DNA of 64,000 nt from a virus. The stretch lies in IMG/VR virus record IMGVR_UViG_3300017963_000231, positions 1 to 64,000 of that record; one strand, written 5' to 3'. The notes beneath the pieces were generated by a model. The model was not told where the DNA came from. It worked only from the letters and a program-made list of their open reading frames with translations, and searched no databases. Position 1 is the stretch's first letter. Every line of letters begins with the position of its first letter. Below are positions 7,246-14,571 of this stretch, piece after piece. The position numbers were made by a program, and so were the translations under genes.

Positions 7246-7461
7246 ATGTGGGAAAAGGGCGATGTGGCGGCGCACAAGGGATTCCAGGGTACAATTCTCA
7301 AGCTACTCGATAGGAAGGCCGGAAAAGGGGTAAAGGGCAATCCTGAGTTCTTTGTGTGGGATTGCGTGGTGATCGAACGGGGAGAGATAGGAGACTTTGA
7401 AGGACTGGCTACCGTCTCGGAAAAGCTCCTCAAACCCGTTCCGGCATGGCTGAAAAGCTAA
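7246..7461 (+). CDS. Hypothetical protein, 71 aa
   Basis: ATG 7246, five bases after the previous stop. Basic, with a beta-strand pattern and conserved-looking glycines (GDVAAHKGFQGTILKLL). No domain recognised. Confidence 0.7.
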   Translation: MWEKGDVAAHKGFQGTILKLLDRKAGKGVKGNPEFFVWDCVVIERGEIGDFEGLATVSEKLLKPVPAWLKS

Positions 7462-7481
7462 GAAAAAAGGGAGGAAAGAAA

Positions 7482-7901
7482 ATGCCTAAGATGGACGTAG
7501 TTTGCGAGTTTGCCCTTGGCCAAAGGGTATGGGTGATGAGCCCGCAAAGTGTCAAAAAAACCGAGACTAAGAAGTGCGGATTTTGCGGAGGATCAGGCAA
7601 GATCCAAGGGAAAGACAAGCGGAAAATGCTCTGCCCGGAATGCCGTGGATCAGGTAAAATATCCAATCATTCCTACCATCACAAGCCCGTCAGTGGAACC
7701 ATAGAAGTTATCCAGGTAACCAAGACGTGTTCCATGGATGGGGATGAAGTAATGAAAGCGGAAATCAGCTACCGGATAAGCAATCCCAAAGTGTTTGGGT
7801 GTACTGGGTATCGGAGAAGCGGCCCTCCCTTTTTCAGCGAATCCCGAGTGTTCGCAACCAAGAAGGAATGCCAGGAGCAAATCGATCACGGGTTGGCATG
7901 A
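7482..7901 (+). CDS. DnaJ-type zinc-finger-like protein, 139 aa
   Basis: ATG 7482 follows GGGAGG at 7469-7474. Two CxxCxGxG knuckles (CGFCGGSG at about 33-40 and CPECRGSG at about 51-58) match one zinc unit of the DnaJ cysteine-rich domain. There is no J domain. The C-terminal half is beta-like. It may bind a protein partner or nucleic acid; function unknown. Confidence 0.7.
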   Translation: MPKMDVVCEFALGQRVWVMSPQSVKKTETKKCGFCGGSGKIQGKDKRKMLCPECRGSGKISNHSYHHKPVSGTIEVIQVTKTCSMDGDEVMKAEISYRISNPKVFGCTGYRRSGPPFFSESRVFATKKECQEQIDHGLA

Positions 7902-8107
7902 GAATGAAATGGTCAGTGGATAAAAACGGCTATGCCGTCCTGGGTTTTGGAAAGCATGCAGGAAAGCCCCTTTGGGATGTTCCGACAAGTTACCTGACCT
8001 GGATGTGTAATCAGCATGCGGATGAGGGCGACTTTGATGAGAATCTCATCCTCGAAGTAGAAGAGGAATTAAAAGACCGGGGTGAGGATATACCTTGCGG
8101 GGGGTAG
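7898..8107 (+). CDS. Small protein with exonuclease-X C-terminal-like domain, 69 aa
   Basis: ATG 7898 overlaps the upstream stop; ATG 7904 is the alternative. The string FGKHAGKPLWDVPTSYLTWM matches the small 'FGKhkGkpl..vP..YL.W' domain found at the C-terminus of ExoX-type exonucleases and in DUF3820 proteins. Here it stands alone. Function unknown. Confidence 0.6.
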   Translation: MRMKWSVDKNGYAVLGFGKHAGKPLWDVPTSYLTWMCNQHADEGDFDENLILEVEEELKDRGEDIPCGG

Positions 8108-8108
8108 A

Positions 8109-8420
8109 ATGGAAATCTTGGATAAAGTAGGCCGTCCCATCAGGCCCGGTGATATCATCACCTTCGCCAGTCCCATCGGAAAGACATCTCATCTCCGAAT
8201 CGGAAAAGTTCGGAGGATCGAAAGGAGAGAGAGGCGGGGGTATCCTAATAGGGTTACTACTATCATAATCCGGTCAATTACGGATTGGTATCCTTACTCC
8301 CTGGAGTTAATGAGCAAGGATGCCCAACTTATCGATCCGAAGCGAATCATCGTTCTGGAGCCGTCTCAGGTCCGGCCAGAGTGGAAAAATCTCCTGGATA
8401 CCGTGGAGGTGTTACCATGA
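8109..8420 (+). CDS. Hypothetical protein, 103 aa
   Basis: ATG 8109 immediately follows the upstream stop. Basic and beta-rich (GDIITFASPIGKTSHLRIGK), with an RRIERRERR basic patch. No family recognised. Overlaps the next gene by ATGA. Confidence 0.7.
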   Translation: MEILDKVGRPIRPGDIITFASPIGKTSHLRIGKVRRIERRERRGYPNRVTTIIIRSITDWYPYSLELMSKDAQLIDPKRIIVLEPSQVRPEWKNLLDTVEVLP

Positions 8421-8761
8421 CACTCAAGGTTTTTCGGTATAAGGTAAAACGGTCTTCCATCTATGGAACATGGGAATACACGGTTACTGATATCAATCAG
8501 GATGAGCATTTCCTTGAAGAGTGGGGAGAGTATCTTGATGATCGATATGGATGGTCCGAATACTACCGTGGTTACATCATCGAAAGGGTATTTGACCCTA
8601 CGATTATTTTGAAAGTTCTTACCAAAGAGTGGGATAGAAAGACTTGTCAAATGAATAGGCTTTTTAGGGAGCGGGCAGATCTACACCGCGACATTAGGGA
8701 TATTAAAATCCCCTTGAATGAAGATGAAATCGAGTATCAGGAAGCAATGCTGGAGGGGTAA
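8417..8761 (+). CDS. Hypothetical protein, 114 aa
   Basis: ATG 8417 (ATGA overlap). Trp/Tyr-rich N-terminal half and charged helical C-terminus. No recognised domain. Confidence 0.7.
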   Translation: MTLKVFRYKVKRSSIYGTWEYTVTDINQDEHFLEEWGEYLDDRYGWSEYYRGYIIERVFDPTIILKVLTKEWDRKTCQMNRLFRERADLHRDIRDIKIPLNEDEIEYQEAMLEG

Positions 8762-8763
8762 AT

Positions 8764-8994
8764 ATGAGCGTCAAATGCTTTGAACCTTGCTACTATATGC
8801 GACCGGGAAGGCGGTGCCCTGCGATGTGTGATCAAAGCTCACATTTTAAGCCTATGGATTCGGAGCCTGATCCTGGATATTGTTGGAAACCTAGAATCCC
8901 AGTCAAGCGCGATGGGAATGATCCGTGGTGTGAGCAAGTTGCTACTCCCGTTGATCGATGTTCGGAATGTAAATGGTGGTATCAAAGTGATTAA
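8764..8994 (+). CDS. Cys-rich protein, 76 aa
   Basis: ATG 8764 follows TGGAGG. Eight cysteines spread over the protein, including CSECKWW at the C-terminus, suggest one or two metal sites. No family recognised. Overlaps the next gene. Confidence 0.65.
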   Translation: MSVKCFEPCYYMRPGRRCPAMCDQSSHFKPMDSEPDPGYCWKPRIPVKRDGNDPWCEQVATPVDRCSECKWWYQSD

Positions 8995-9304
8995 TCCAAC
9001 CGATAACGATGAGGGAAGGCTAGTCAAATATACTACCGGCGGGGACGGTAGACTGGAATTGTCTTCTGAGTACGGCAGGATCTATTCCTTCTCTGATAAG
9101 TACGTTTTTGTCCAGTTTGAGGATGGCCGTGGCGGGTATCAGATGACTCCACAAGCGTGTAGTAAGGAAAATCTGGAATGGTGCGACAATTATTTCCAGC
9201 TTTCCCCGGCCCGATTGGCCGAAATAGCAAAACGAGACTTGGCAAGTTCCGCACACCGTGCGGTGACTAACGCTCAGTGTTCCGTAAGTATCAAAAACAG
9301 GTGA
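8987..9304 (+). CDS. Hypothetical protein, 105 aa, GTG start
   Basis: GTG 8987 overlaps the upstream TAA. The frame is open further left, but that part is the shadow of the Cys-rich gene. Contains beta-strand-rich SFSDKYVFVQFEDGRGGYQ, typical of a small barrel. Last protein gene before the tRNA locus. Confidence 0.6.
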   Translation: MINPTDNDEGRLVKYTTGGDGRLELSSEYGRIYSFSDKYVFVQFEDGRGGYQMTPQACSKENLEWCDNYFQLSPARLAEIAKRDLASSAHRAVTNAQCSVSIKNR

Positions 9305-9316
9305 GAAAAATGTTAT

Positions 9317-9368
9317 CGGGGACTGGCGTATCTTAGGATGGGGAGTTCGATTCTCCCCGCCCCGACCA
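9317..9368 (+). pseudogene. Truncated tRNA-like relic
   Basis: The 3' half is a good tRNA T-arm (GGGAG, loop TTCGATT, CTCCC), then CGCCCCG, A and CCA. The only matching 5' acceptor piece is CGGGG at 9317-9321, pairing with CCCCG. Only 52 nt lie between them, about 22 short of a tRNA, and no anticodon arm can be formed. Reads as an internally deleted tRNA three bases upstream of an intact one; a processing or decoy role cannot be excluded. Confidence 0.5.
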
Positions 9369-9371
9369 TGT

Positions 9372-9445
9372 GGGCTGGTAGTGTAGCGGGAACACAGATG
9401 ACTTTGACTCATCAGTTGGAGGTTCAACTCCTTCCCGGTCCACCA
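9372..9445 (+). tRNA. tRNA-Gln (anticodon TTG)
   Basis: Full cloverleaf: acceptor GGGCTGG with CCGGTCC (two G-U pairs), D-stem GTGT/ACAC, anticodon stem GATGA/TCATC with loop CTTTGAC giving anticodon TTG, T-arm GGAGG/CCTTC with TTCAACT, discriminator A and an encoded CCA. 74 nt. Decodes CAA, probably to match phage codon use. Confidence 0.92.
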
Positions 9446-9460
9446 TTTTAAGGGGGAACG

Positions 9461-9685
9461 ATGAAGATTAAAAATGTCGAACTATGGGCTCGAATAGAGG
9501 CAAATCGGAAAGGGGTATGGGAAATTCGAGATATTGCATCTTCTCGTAAAGAACTAGAAGAACGCCTCAATTTTGTTGGAGAATTTTTTGATGTAAGAGC
9601 AAAAATTATTAAAGTAGTAGTTTCTCCGAAAATCGGCAAGAGTGGAAGGCCCGTGGTGGTAGTTTCGAGGGAACTGAAAGATTAA
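9461..9685 (+). CDS. Hypothetical protein, 74 aa
   Basis: ATG 9461 follows AGGGGG. Beta-helix-beta composition with a hydrophobic strand AKIIKVVVSP. No family recognised. Lies between the tRNA and the intein-bearing methyltransferase. Confidence 0.7.
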   Translation: MKIKNVELWARIEANRKGVWEIRDIASSRKELEERLNFVGEFFDVRAKIIKVVVSPKIGKSGRPVVVVSRELKD

Positions 9686-9701
9686 AAGCGGAGATAATAA
9701 G

Positions 9702-11897
9702 ATGACTTGGATGCTTAAACAAGGAGATGCCTTGAATGTTTTAAGGGAAATGGGTGATAACTTTACTCATTCTATCGTATGTGATCCACCTTACGGATTG
9801 AAATTCATGGGGAAAAAGTGGGATGCCGGACTACCGGACCCGGAGATATGGAAAGAGTGTCTTCGGGTACTCAAGCCCGGTGGATTCATGTTCGCTTTCT
9901 CCGGAACCCGGACCTATCACCGATTAGCGGTGGCCGTAGAGGATGCAGGATTCATCATCCATCCCATGTTCGGATGGATCTATGGGTGCCTTAGTGAGGA
10001 TACTGAAATACTTACGAAAAATGGGTGGAAACACTACCATAAATCCATTGAAGATGAGGATGTATTATGTTATACTCCAGGTAAGCAAAGTTTTCACTTT
10101 GAAAAACCTACTAGGAGTTTTTGCTATGAGAACGAACATCCCGCTTATCGAATTGAATCAGATTTTACAAGTCAACTCGTGTCCCGAAACCACCGTTGTC
10201 TTGTTGAACGAGATGGAAGAGAGGTATTCATCCGAGCCGAAGCATTGGAATCAGAAGAGACTGTACCCTTTTTGGAAAGTTTGTCCGATTTGCCAGAATC
10301 CCTTTTCAGTGAAGAATGTGAAGGAGTTTCACGGAAAAAAGACGTGTTCTCGAAAATGTGGAAACAAAATGATAGGGATAAAAAAGAAGGGGAAAACCAT
10401 AAATCCGGAACAATGTCCCGGAAAGATTCAAATAACATGTCCGGTTTGCGGGAAAAAAGTATGGAAAAACCGAGCGTGGATCAAACGAGTAAAAATCCCG
10501 ACATGCTCCAAAAAATGCAATGGCCAACTTCGATCCAAAGAATTAGTGAAGCATTCACACAAGGGAAGGAAAAACTGGCCAGAATCCGCCAAAAAATCCT
10601 TTTCCAAGAAAATGTCAGGCCCGAACAACCCAGCATGGAAAGGAGGGGTTACCAGAAGACGATCAAGGGGAAATTATGGTTCCGTTATTTATGTGAGATG
10701 CCCTGCCGAATTTTTAACTATGGCGAGGAAAGACGGTTATGTTATGCAACACCGATTAGTGATGGCGCAATATTTGAAACGCCCCCTGAAAAAAACGGAA
10801 GTAGTGCATCACAAAGATCACAATCCTCGCAACAATTCTTTGGAAAATCTGATGCTTTTTCCAAACAACCAAGAACACAAGTTGTACGAAGCACGAGAGC
10901 AAAAGTAACTAAAGTTGAATACAAAGGGAAAGTATGGTGTGTGCAAGTTTCGTCAGGGGCTTTTGTTGCCCGGCGTAAGGGTAAAATATTCATCACTGGA
11001 AATTCCGGGTTCCCAAAAGGGGCTGATCTAAGCAAGGCGATTGATAAAAAGCTCGGGGTAACTCGCAAGATAGTTGGAGTAGGGAAAGGGAGGACAGGCG
11101 ATGCCGCCCAACCCCACGGTGGCAGTCTCCATAGTGATGATAACTATCAGTGGCCCGGTGAGTTTAACGTCACTATGTCCGGCTCGGAAGAGGGGCAGAA
11201 ATGGGAAGGATGGAAGTATGGACTGCAAGCCCTCAAACCCGCCCTGGAGCCCATCCTACTCGCTCAGAAACCTTTTGAGGGGAAACCCGTTGATTCGATC
11301 CGTAAGCATGAGGTGGGAGCATTCAATATTGATGCTTGCCGTATCGCCCATAATGAAGAGTGTCGGGAAATGAAAGATCAACCTAATTACGGAAAGTTTT
11401 ACGGTCAAGGTGGAAGGCATGGGGCTACTCTTGAATTGAAACCTGAAGGACGCTACCCGGCTAACCTACTCTTGGATGGAGAACATCTAGGAGATGAATC
11501 GAGGTTCTTTCCAGTGATCGAGGTATGTCCTTTCATGTATCAAGCGAAAGCCTCCAAGCGGGAGCGGAATGAGGGATTGGATCACTTGGAGTCAAAATTC
11601 TCAGCTACGATGGGGGATGGGATAGGACAACGGGAACACAATCCGGAGGAAAAAAGTGCTTACGTCAAGAACATTCATCCCACCGTCAAGCCCGTTGAAC
11701 TGATGAGATGGTTGATCAAGCTCGTAACACGAGATGGACAACTCGTGCTTGACCCGTTCGCCGGATCAGGGACTACCGGCATAGCTTGTATCCAAGAAGG
11801 CAGGGACTTCATAGGTATCGAACTGGACCTGGAATACTGGAAAATTGCGACTGAGCGTTTGGATTATTGGGAGAAGAAACATGGTACAACAAAGTAA
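9702..11897 (+). CDS. DNA N4/N6 methyltransferase precursor containing an intein, 731 aa
   Basis: Methylates an adenine N6 or cytosine N4 in DNA using SAM. Extein motif IV DPPYGLKF is at residues 28-35 and the SAM motif LDPFAGSGTTGIA near the C-terminus, the order of beta-class enzymes. The IYG/SGFPKG motif typical of phage methyltransferases is split by a 339-residue intein between G95 and S435. After splicing the enzyme is about 392 residues, a usual length. No partner restriction gene is visible, so the role is probably protection from host restriction. Start ATG 9702. Confidence 0.88.
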   Translation: MTWMLKQGDALNVLREMGDNFTHSIVCDPPYGLKFMGKKWDAGLPDPEIWKECLRVLKPGGFMFAFSGTRTYHRLAVAVEDAGFIIHPMFGWIYGCLSEDTEILTKNGWKHYHKSIEDEDVLCYTPGKQSFHFEKPTRSFCYENEHPAYRIESDFTSQLVSRNHRCLVERDGREVFIRAEALESEETVPFLESLSDLPESLFSEECEGVSRKKDVFSKMWKQNDRDKKEGENHKSGTMSRKDSNNMSGLREKSMEKPSVDQTSKNPDMLQKMQWPTSIQRISEAFTQGKEKLARIRQKILFQENVRPEQPSMERRGYQKTIKGKLWFRYLCEMPCRIFNYGEERRLCYATPISDGAIFETPPEKNGSSASQRSQSSQQFFGKSDAFSKQPRTQVVRSTRAKVTKVEYKGKVWCVQVSSGAFVARRKGKIFITGNSGFPKGADLSKAIDKKLGVTRKIVGVGKGRTGDAAQPHGGSLHSDDNYQWPGEFNVTMSGSEEGQKWEGWKYGLQALKPALEPILLAQKPFEGKPVDSIRKHEVGAFNIDACRIAHNEECREMKDQPNYGKFYGQGGRHGATLELKPEGRYPANLLLDGEHLGDESRFFPVIEVCPFMYQAKASKRERNEGLDHLESKFSATMGDGIGQREHNPEEKSAYVKNIHPTVKPVELMRWLIKLVTRDGQLVLDPFAGSGTTGIACIQEGRDFIGIELDLEYWKIATERLDYWEKKHGTTK
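9987..11003 (+). other. Intein inside the methyltransferase, 339 aa
   Basis: Block A begins with nucleophile Cys96 in CLSEDTEILTKNGWK. Block B is LVSRNHRCLVERDG followed by VFIRAEAL. Block F is VEYKGKVWCVQVSSGAFVARR and block G is KIFITGN followed by Ser435 as the +1 residue. The penultimate residue is Gly instead of the usual His, so splicing may be slow or assisted. In the main frame the middle (about 10230-10900) looks like no known domain: it is the second-frame reading of the nested HNH gene. Confidence 0.88.
10126..10908 (+). CDS. HNH homing endonuclease nested out of frame in the intein, 260 aa
   Basis: A separate gene in the +1 frame relative to the methyltransferase. ATG 10126 lies 8 bases after AGGAG (10113-10117). 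Two treble-clef-like zinc motifs come first (CPICQNPF...CSRKCG and CPVCGKKV...CSKKCN), then an NUMOD-like NNPAWKGG, then the HNH core: QHRLVMAQYL, VVHHKDHNPRNNSLENL. This matches the phage/intron HNH_3 type that cuts DNA to spread its host element. The longer frame from 9943 has no ribosome site. It presumably mobilises the intein. Confidence 0.85.
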   Translation: MRTNIPLIELNQILQVNSCPETTVVLLNEMEERYSSEPKHWNQKRLYPFWKVCPICQNPFSVKNVKEFHGKKTCSRKCGNKMIGIKKKGKTINPEQCPGKIQITCPVCGKKVWKNRAWIKRVKIPTCSKKCNGQLRSKELVKHSHKGRKNWPESAKKSFSKKMSGPNNPAWKGGVTRRRSRGNYGSVIYVRCPAEFLTMARKDGYVMQHRLVMAQYLKRPLKKTEVVHHKDHNPRNNSLENLMLFPNNQEHKLYEAREQK

Positions 11898-12108
11898 TGT
11901 GGTAAAAGAAAAGTTTCGGGAACATCGATGGGCAAGATATGAGCATAGATTTCAAGCTCTTGCGGAATCAGCTTTGGATTTAATCAAGAAGAAAGCCCGG
12001 AGAGAATCAGAAATAAATGATCTTATTCAGGCTCTTCAAAACTTCAAAGATGGGAAAAAAGCCGCATATTATGCGGAAGATTTCCCGAAAGGGGATGAAA
12101 ATGACTGA
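11881..12108 (+). CDS. Hypothetical helical protein, 75 aa
   Basis: ATG 11881 overlaps the end of the methyltransferase. Highly charged and helical. Its C-terminal codons (GKKAAYYAEDFPK) also encode copy 1 of the 35-bp palindrome at 12052-12086. No family recognised. Confidence 0.65.
   Translation: MVQQSNVVKEKFREHRWARYEHRFQALAESALDLIKKKARRESEINDLIQALQNFKDGKKAAYYAEDFPKGDEND
12052..12086 (+). repeat. 35-bp palindromic element, copy 1 (within a gene)
   Basis: Outer arms GGGAAA and TTTCCC, inner arms CCGCAT and ATGCGG, exactly 35 bp, matching copies at 20312, 32687 and 47188. Ends 5 bases before AGGGG, the ribosome site of the gene starting at 12101. Confidence 0.8.
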
Positions 12109-12550
12109 GCGTAAATTTGAAATGACGGATGAAAAAAGAATGGAGATCATCAAGACGTTCCTGGAAAACCGGTGTTTCCCGATCATGTACCAGAAAGGTA
12201 AATCTAGCGGAGGATCGTCCAATGACCCCAATCAAGGTTTTGACGCGGCGGCTATGCCGGAAGTGTGGATCGACCGATACCATGTATGGTGGATATATGC
12301 CGTCAAGCAAATCTGGCGGATCAAAGGATGGATTGTAAAGCGTACCATGGCCGAATCCCTTGCGGAGATGTGCGCGGATGTGGTCAATTATACCCTGATC
12401 CTCGTTTCTATGCTGGTACAAGATGGGTTGATCGATCTGGATGAGAAACCATTCTTGGAAAAGGAGATGTTGACCTGCACCGACTGTAACTCCCGGCTTG
12501 TGATGAATGAGGGAAGTTTGATTTGCGAAGAGTGCAAGAAGGAGCACTAA
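12101..12550 (+). CDS. Hypothetical protein with C-terminal zinc ribbon, 149 aa
   Basis: ATG 12101 follows AAAGGGGATGAAA. The N-terminal 105 residues are helical with Trp/Asp-rich HVWWIYAVKQIW and ESLAEMCADVVNYTLI, a pattern faintly like MazG-type or Nmad1-like helical proteins, too weak to call. The tail CTDCNSRL...CEECKKEH is a clear CxxC/CxxC ribbon. The gene directly follows palindrome copy 1. Confidence 0.65.
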   Translation: MTERKFEMTDEKRMEIIKTFLENRCFPIMYQKGKSSGGSSNDPNQGFDAAAMPEVWIDRYHVWWIYAVKQIWRIKGWIVKRTMAESLAEMCADVVNYTLILVSMLVQDGLIDLDEKPFLEKEMLTCTDCNSRLVMNEGSLICEECKKEH

Positions 12551-12551
12551 G

Positions 12552-12965
12552 ATGCAAAGGAGTACGGCTCAAAAAAGAGTTAAGGAATGGGATCTGAAAA
12601 TTAACGATCAACAATATCGGCTCGATCAACTTCAACGTCAAGTGTGGGATCTCAAGAAGAGCTTGGCGGTGAGTAAGGCTAAACGGGATGAGGTTCTCCT
12701 CGATTACTTGATGGAGGCAGAGACAACGAGTGAATTTGCGATAGGCAAGTGGCATAAATCGTCTGAAATACCGCCCCCTAAAGACGGAAGGCATATACTC
12801 GGATGTTTTACGGGAGATATCTATCAAGTCAGATGGGTTGAAGCAATAGGCTACGGTCAGGATGGGTATTGGGAACAAGCATGGATAGATAACTCCGGCG
12901 GAACTTACCTTGATCCGGAGTATTGGGTAGAAATTTTCCCTCCTGAAGGAGAAAAAAATGAGTGA
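12552..12965 (+). CDS. Coiled coil plus DUF551-like domain, 137 aa
   Basis: ATG 12552 follows an AAGGAG inside the previous gene's end. Residues 1-50 form a coiled coil. From about residue 65 the pattern WHKSSEIPPPKDGRHIL, a Trp-containing middle and EYWVEIFPP matches the small DUF551 domain common in phages, of unknown role. Confidence 0.7.
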   Translation: MQRSTAQKRVKEWDLKINDQQYRLDQLQRQVWDLKKSLAVSKAKRDEVLLDYLMEAETTSEFAIGKWHKSSEIPPPKDGRHILGCFTGDIYQVRWVEAIGYGQDGYWEQAWIDNSGGTYLDPEYWVEIFPPEGEKNE

Positions 12966-13473
12966 GCACGATAAAGAACGTATAACTCGGGAAGAGGCTG
13001 AAAAACTTTTGAATGATGTGCTGAAAGCCCTATCAGGGGAGCGGGATTTTGATTCCATAGATATGGCCAGCGTCAAACTTCAAAAGTTCAAGGATAAATG
13101 GTTTAGTGGCTTTACCTATTCTCCTCGAAGTTGGGTACTCTGCCGATTTGTTCCGCCGAAAGATGAGCCTATTTTCCTCGTTTATAGAGGTTATAAATCG
13201 GCTGGAAATCATGAGTTTCATGTCAATGAAAGCACTTGTCCGGTGAATATTTGCCGTGGGGCAGAGACTCTCATAGTTGGGGATGATAAAGATCCTCATG
13301 GTGTGATGGAATATATTTGCGAGATGGATGCCCCTGATATTCAGGGGAAAACCGGATTTGAGATAAATGAAATCGAGGAGAAAGCCATGAAGGAACTATT
13401 CAAAATGGCTATCCCTGAGGATGCCAAGGAAACGGAATTTCTACGGATATTAGCAGGAGAAAACAATGAGTGA
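12958..13473 (+). CDS. Hypothetical protein, 171 aa
   Basis: ATG 12958 overlaps the previous stop after GAAGGAG. Helical N-terminus (REEAEKLLNDVLKAL), central beta region with SWVLCRFVPP, acidic end. No family recognised. Confidence 0.7.
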   Translation: MSEHDKERITREEAEKLLNDVLKALSGERDFDSIDMASVKLQKFKDKWFSGFTYSPRSWVLCRFVPPKDEPIFLVYRGYKSAGNHEFHVNESTCPVNICRGAETLIVGDDKDPHGVMEYICEMDAPDIQGKTGFEINEIEEKAMKELFKMAIPEDAKETEFLRILAGENNE

Positions 13474-13900
13474 CCTGAAAATAGTAGAATGGTTGGAAGA
13501 TTCTGATGAAATTGATGAGTTCCCTATTTCCGTCGGATGGATGGGGGGATGGGTCGGGACCAGACCTGATCCGGAGGATGAATCGGAGTTTCCTAGATCG
13601 TTATTTGATGGATCTCATCGCTGGAAGGATTATCTCGAATACCTGGAGACGATAAATCCTAAAGATGATCTTTATATAGAACCTAAATATCCTTTGGTCG
13701 ATTACATTGAGGTCATTCGGAAGGAAGTTCTCAAGCATAAGCTGAGATGGACTGGCGCTGAGCATCAAGCAATCGGAATTCCCAAGTTCTCTGATGGGAC
13801 GGTAGGGGTATTCTCCTACCGTGCTTGGGGGGATTTGATGGCCGCGATTTGGTCTGAGGAAGAGGATAAAGACTACTCGTACATGGATTTCTATTGTTGA
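13466..13900 (+). CDS. Hypothetical acidic protein, 144 aa
   Basis: ATG 13466 overlaps the previous stop after AGGAG. Trp/Gly-rich GWMGGWVGTRP near residue 25, a GVFSYRAWGDLMAAIW segment and an acidic tail. The second of these resembles small phage proteins of unknown role. Last gene of this operon. Confidence 0.7.
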   Translation: MSDLKIVEWLEDSDEIDEFPISVGWMGGWVGTRPDPEDESEFPRSLFDGSHRWKDYLEYLETINPKDDLYIEPKYPLVDYIEVIRKEVLKHKLRWTGAEHQAIGIPKFSDGTVGVFSYRAWGDLMAAIWSEEEDKDYSYMDFYC

Positions 13901-13967
13901 GCGGGAAATTAATTAAAGTACAGTTACTTGTAATTGCTTGGCTTTCAATATTTTAGTACGGTATAGC

Positions 13968-13996
13968 TTGACACACTACGATTATTAAGGTAGAGT
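13968..13996 (+). promoter_or_regulatory. Weak promoter-like site
   Basis: TTGACA at 13968-13973, then 17 bp and TAGAGT, a poor -10. Lies in the 347-bp gap after 13900. The better-defined promoters elsewhere in the window all have a good -10, so I rate this low. Confidence 0.3.
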
Positions 13997-14028
13997 AAAA
14001 ATATGGGGTTTAGGAAAAAATCTTCAAA

Positions 14029-14160
14029 ATGCTATTGCCAACACCTGAAAAGTGTGTTACCTTTAAGATCAAATATGTCCACGGATCCAATTTACTCCGT
14101 TATGGAGTTCCCTGGACCCCATACCCGTGGACAATACCAATTAGGCCCTCATTCCGGTGA
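14029..14160 (+). CDS. Possible small protein, 43 aa
   Basis: ATG 14029 opens a frame ending in the terminator stem. Composition (GVPWTPYPWTIPIRP) is proline/aromatic rich but looks protein-like. No clear ribosome site. The competing frame from 14002 reads as noise. Weakly supported. Confidence 0.3.
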   Translation: MLLPTPEKCVTFKIKYVHGSNLLRYGVPWTPYPWTIPIRPSFR

Positions 14161-14170
14161 GGGTCTTTTT
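14144..14170 (+). terminator. Rho-independent terminator
   Basis: Stem GGCCCTCA (14144-14151) with TGAGGGTC (14158-14165), one G-U pair, loop TTCCGG, then five T. Closes the operon ending at 13900 and isolates the replication module. Confidence 0.8.
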
Positions 14171-14187
14171 GCGTTTTCCTTCCTGAA

Positions 14188-14229
14188 GGGGAGGCCCCTT
14201 TTAACTTGGCGGTGGGGAGGGGCCTCCCC
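14188..14229 (+). promoter_or_regulatory. Perfect 11-bp inverted repeat upstream of the 14248 gene
   Basis: GGGGAGGCCCC (14188-14198) and GGGGCCTCCCC (14219-14229) with a 20-nt loop. No T-run follows, so it is not a simple terminator. It ends 18 bases before ATG 14248 and could act as an RNA stem or DNA operator for the gene(s) downstream. Confidence 0.6.
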
Positions 14230-14247
14230 GATGATTATGGTCTAACC

Positions 14248-14550
14248 ATGGGAAAAGTAATTCCTTTTCAGAATACCGTTTGTGTGGAGTTATTCCGCAC
14301 GTATGTTGCTTGCCCTCAATGTAAATCACGAGCTAGGCTTACCATAACATTTAATCATCAATGTTATGACTATGATATCGAGTGCTTGCATGAACCCCGT
14401 TTACATGCTGATGGGGACATGGGTAGGGATTGGGTTGACCCGGAAGGTCTTTTTCATAATCAACTCGGATGGTTTATCGAGAAATGTAGAGAGAAAAACG
14501 TGGTTTTTGAGAGTAGCGGATACAAAAAATTTCCCTTAAAAGTAATGTAA
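14248..14550 (+). CDS. Hypothetical zinc-binding protein, 100 aa
   Basis: ATG 14248 chosen; GTG 14206 lies within the hairpin. CPQCKSRARLTITF and later Cys/His (CLHEPRLH) could form a zinc site. Ends with basic GYKKFPLKVM. Precedes the replication initiator. Confidence 0.6.
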   Translation: MGKVIPFQNTVCVELFRTYVACPQCKSRARLTITFNHQCYDYDIECLHEPRLHADGDMGRDWVDPEGLFHNQLGWFIEKCREKNVVFESSGYKKFPLKVM

Positions 14551-14571
14551 ACCCTAGATTGGAGGTCGAAA

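Noticed and set aside
8780-8986. Upstream extension of the 8987 gene
   Set aside because: It overlaps the Cys-rich gene at 8764 throughout and has no start signal; GTG 8987 overlaps the prior stop as usual here.
9943-10125. Longer start for the HNH gene
   Set aside because: No ribosome site and no HNH-like sequence there; it is the shadow of the methyltransferase/intein N-terminus. ATG 10126 has AGGAG.
14003-14245. 80-residue frame across the intergenic region
   Set aside because: Runs through a terminator and a perfect hairpin, has noise-like composition, and competes with a better small frame.
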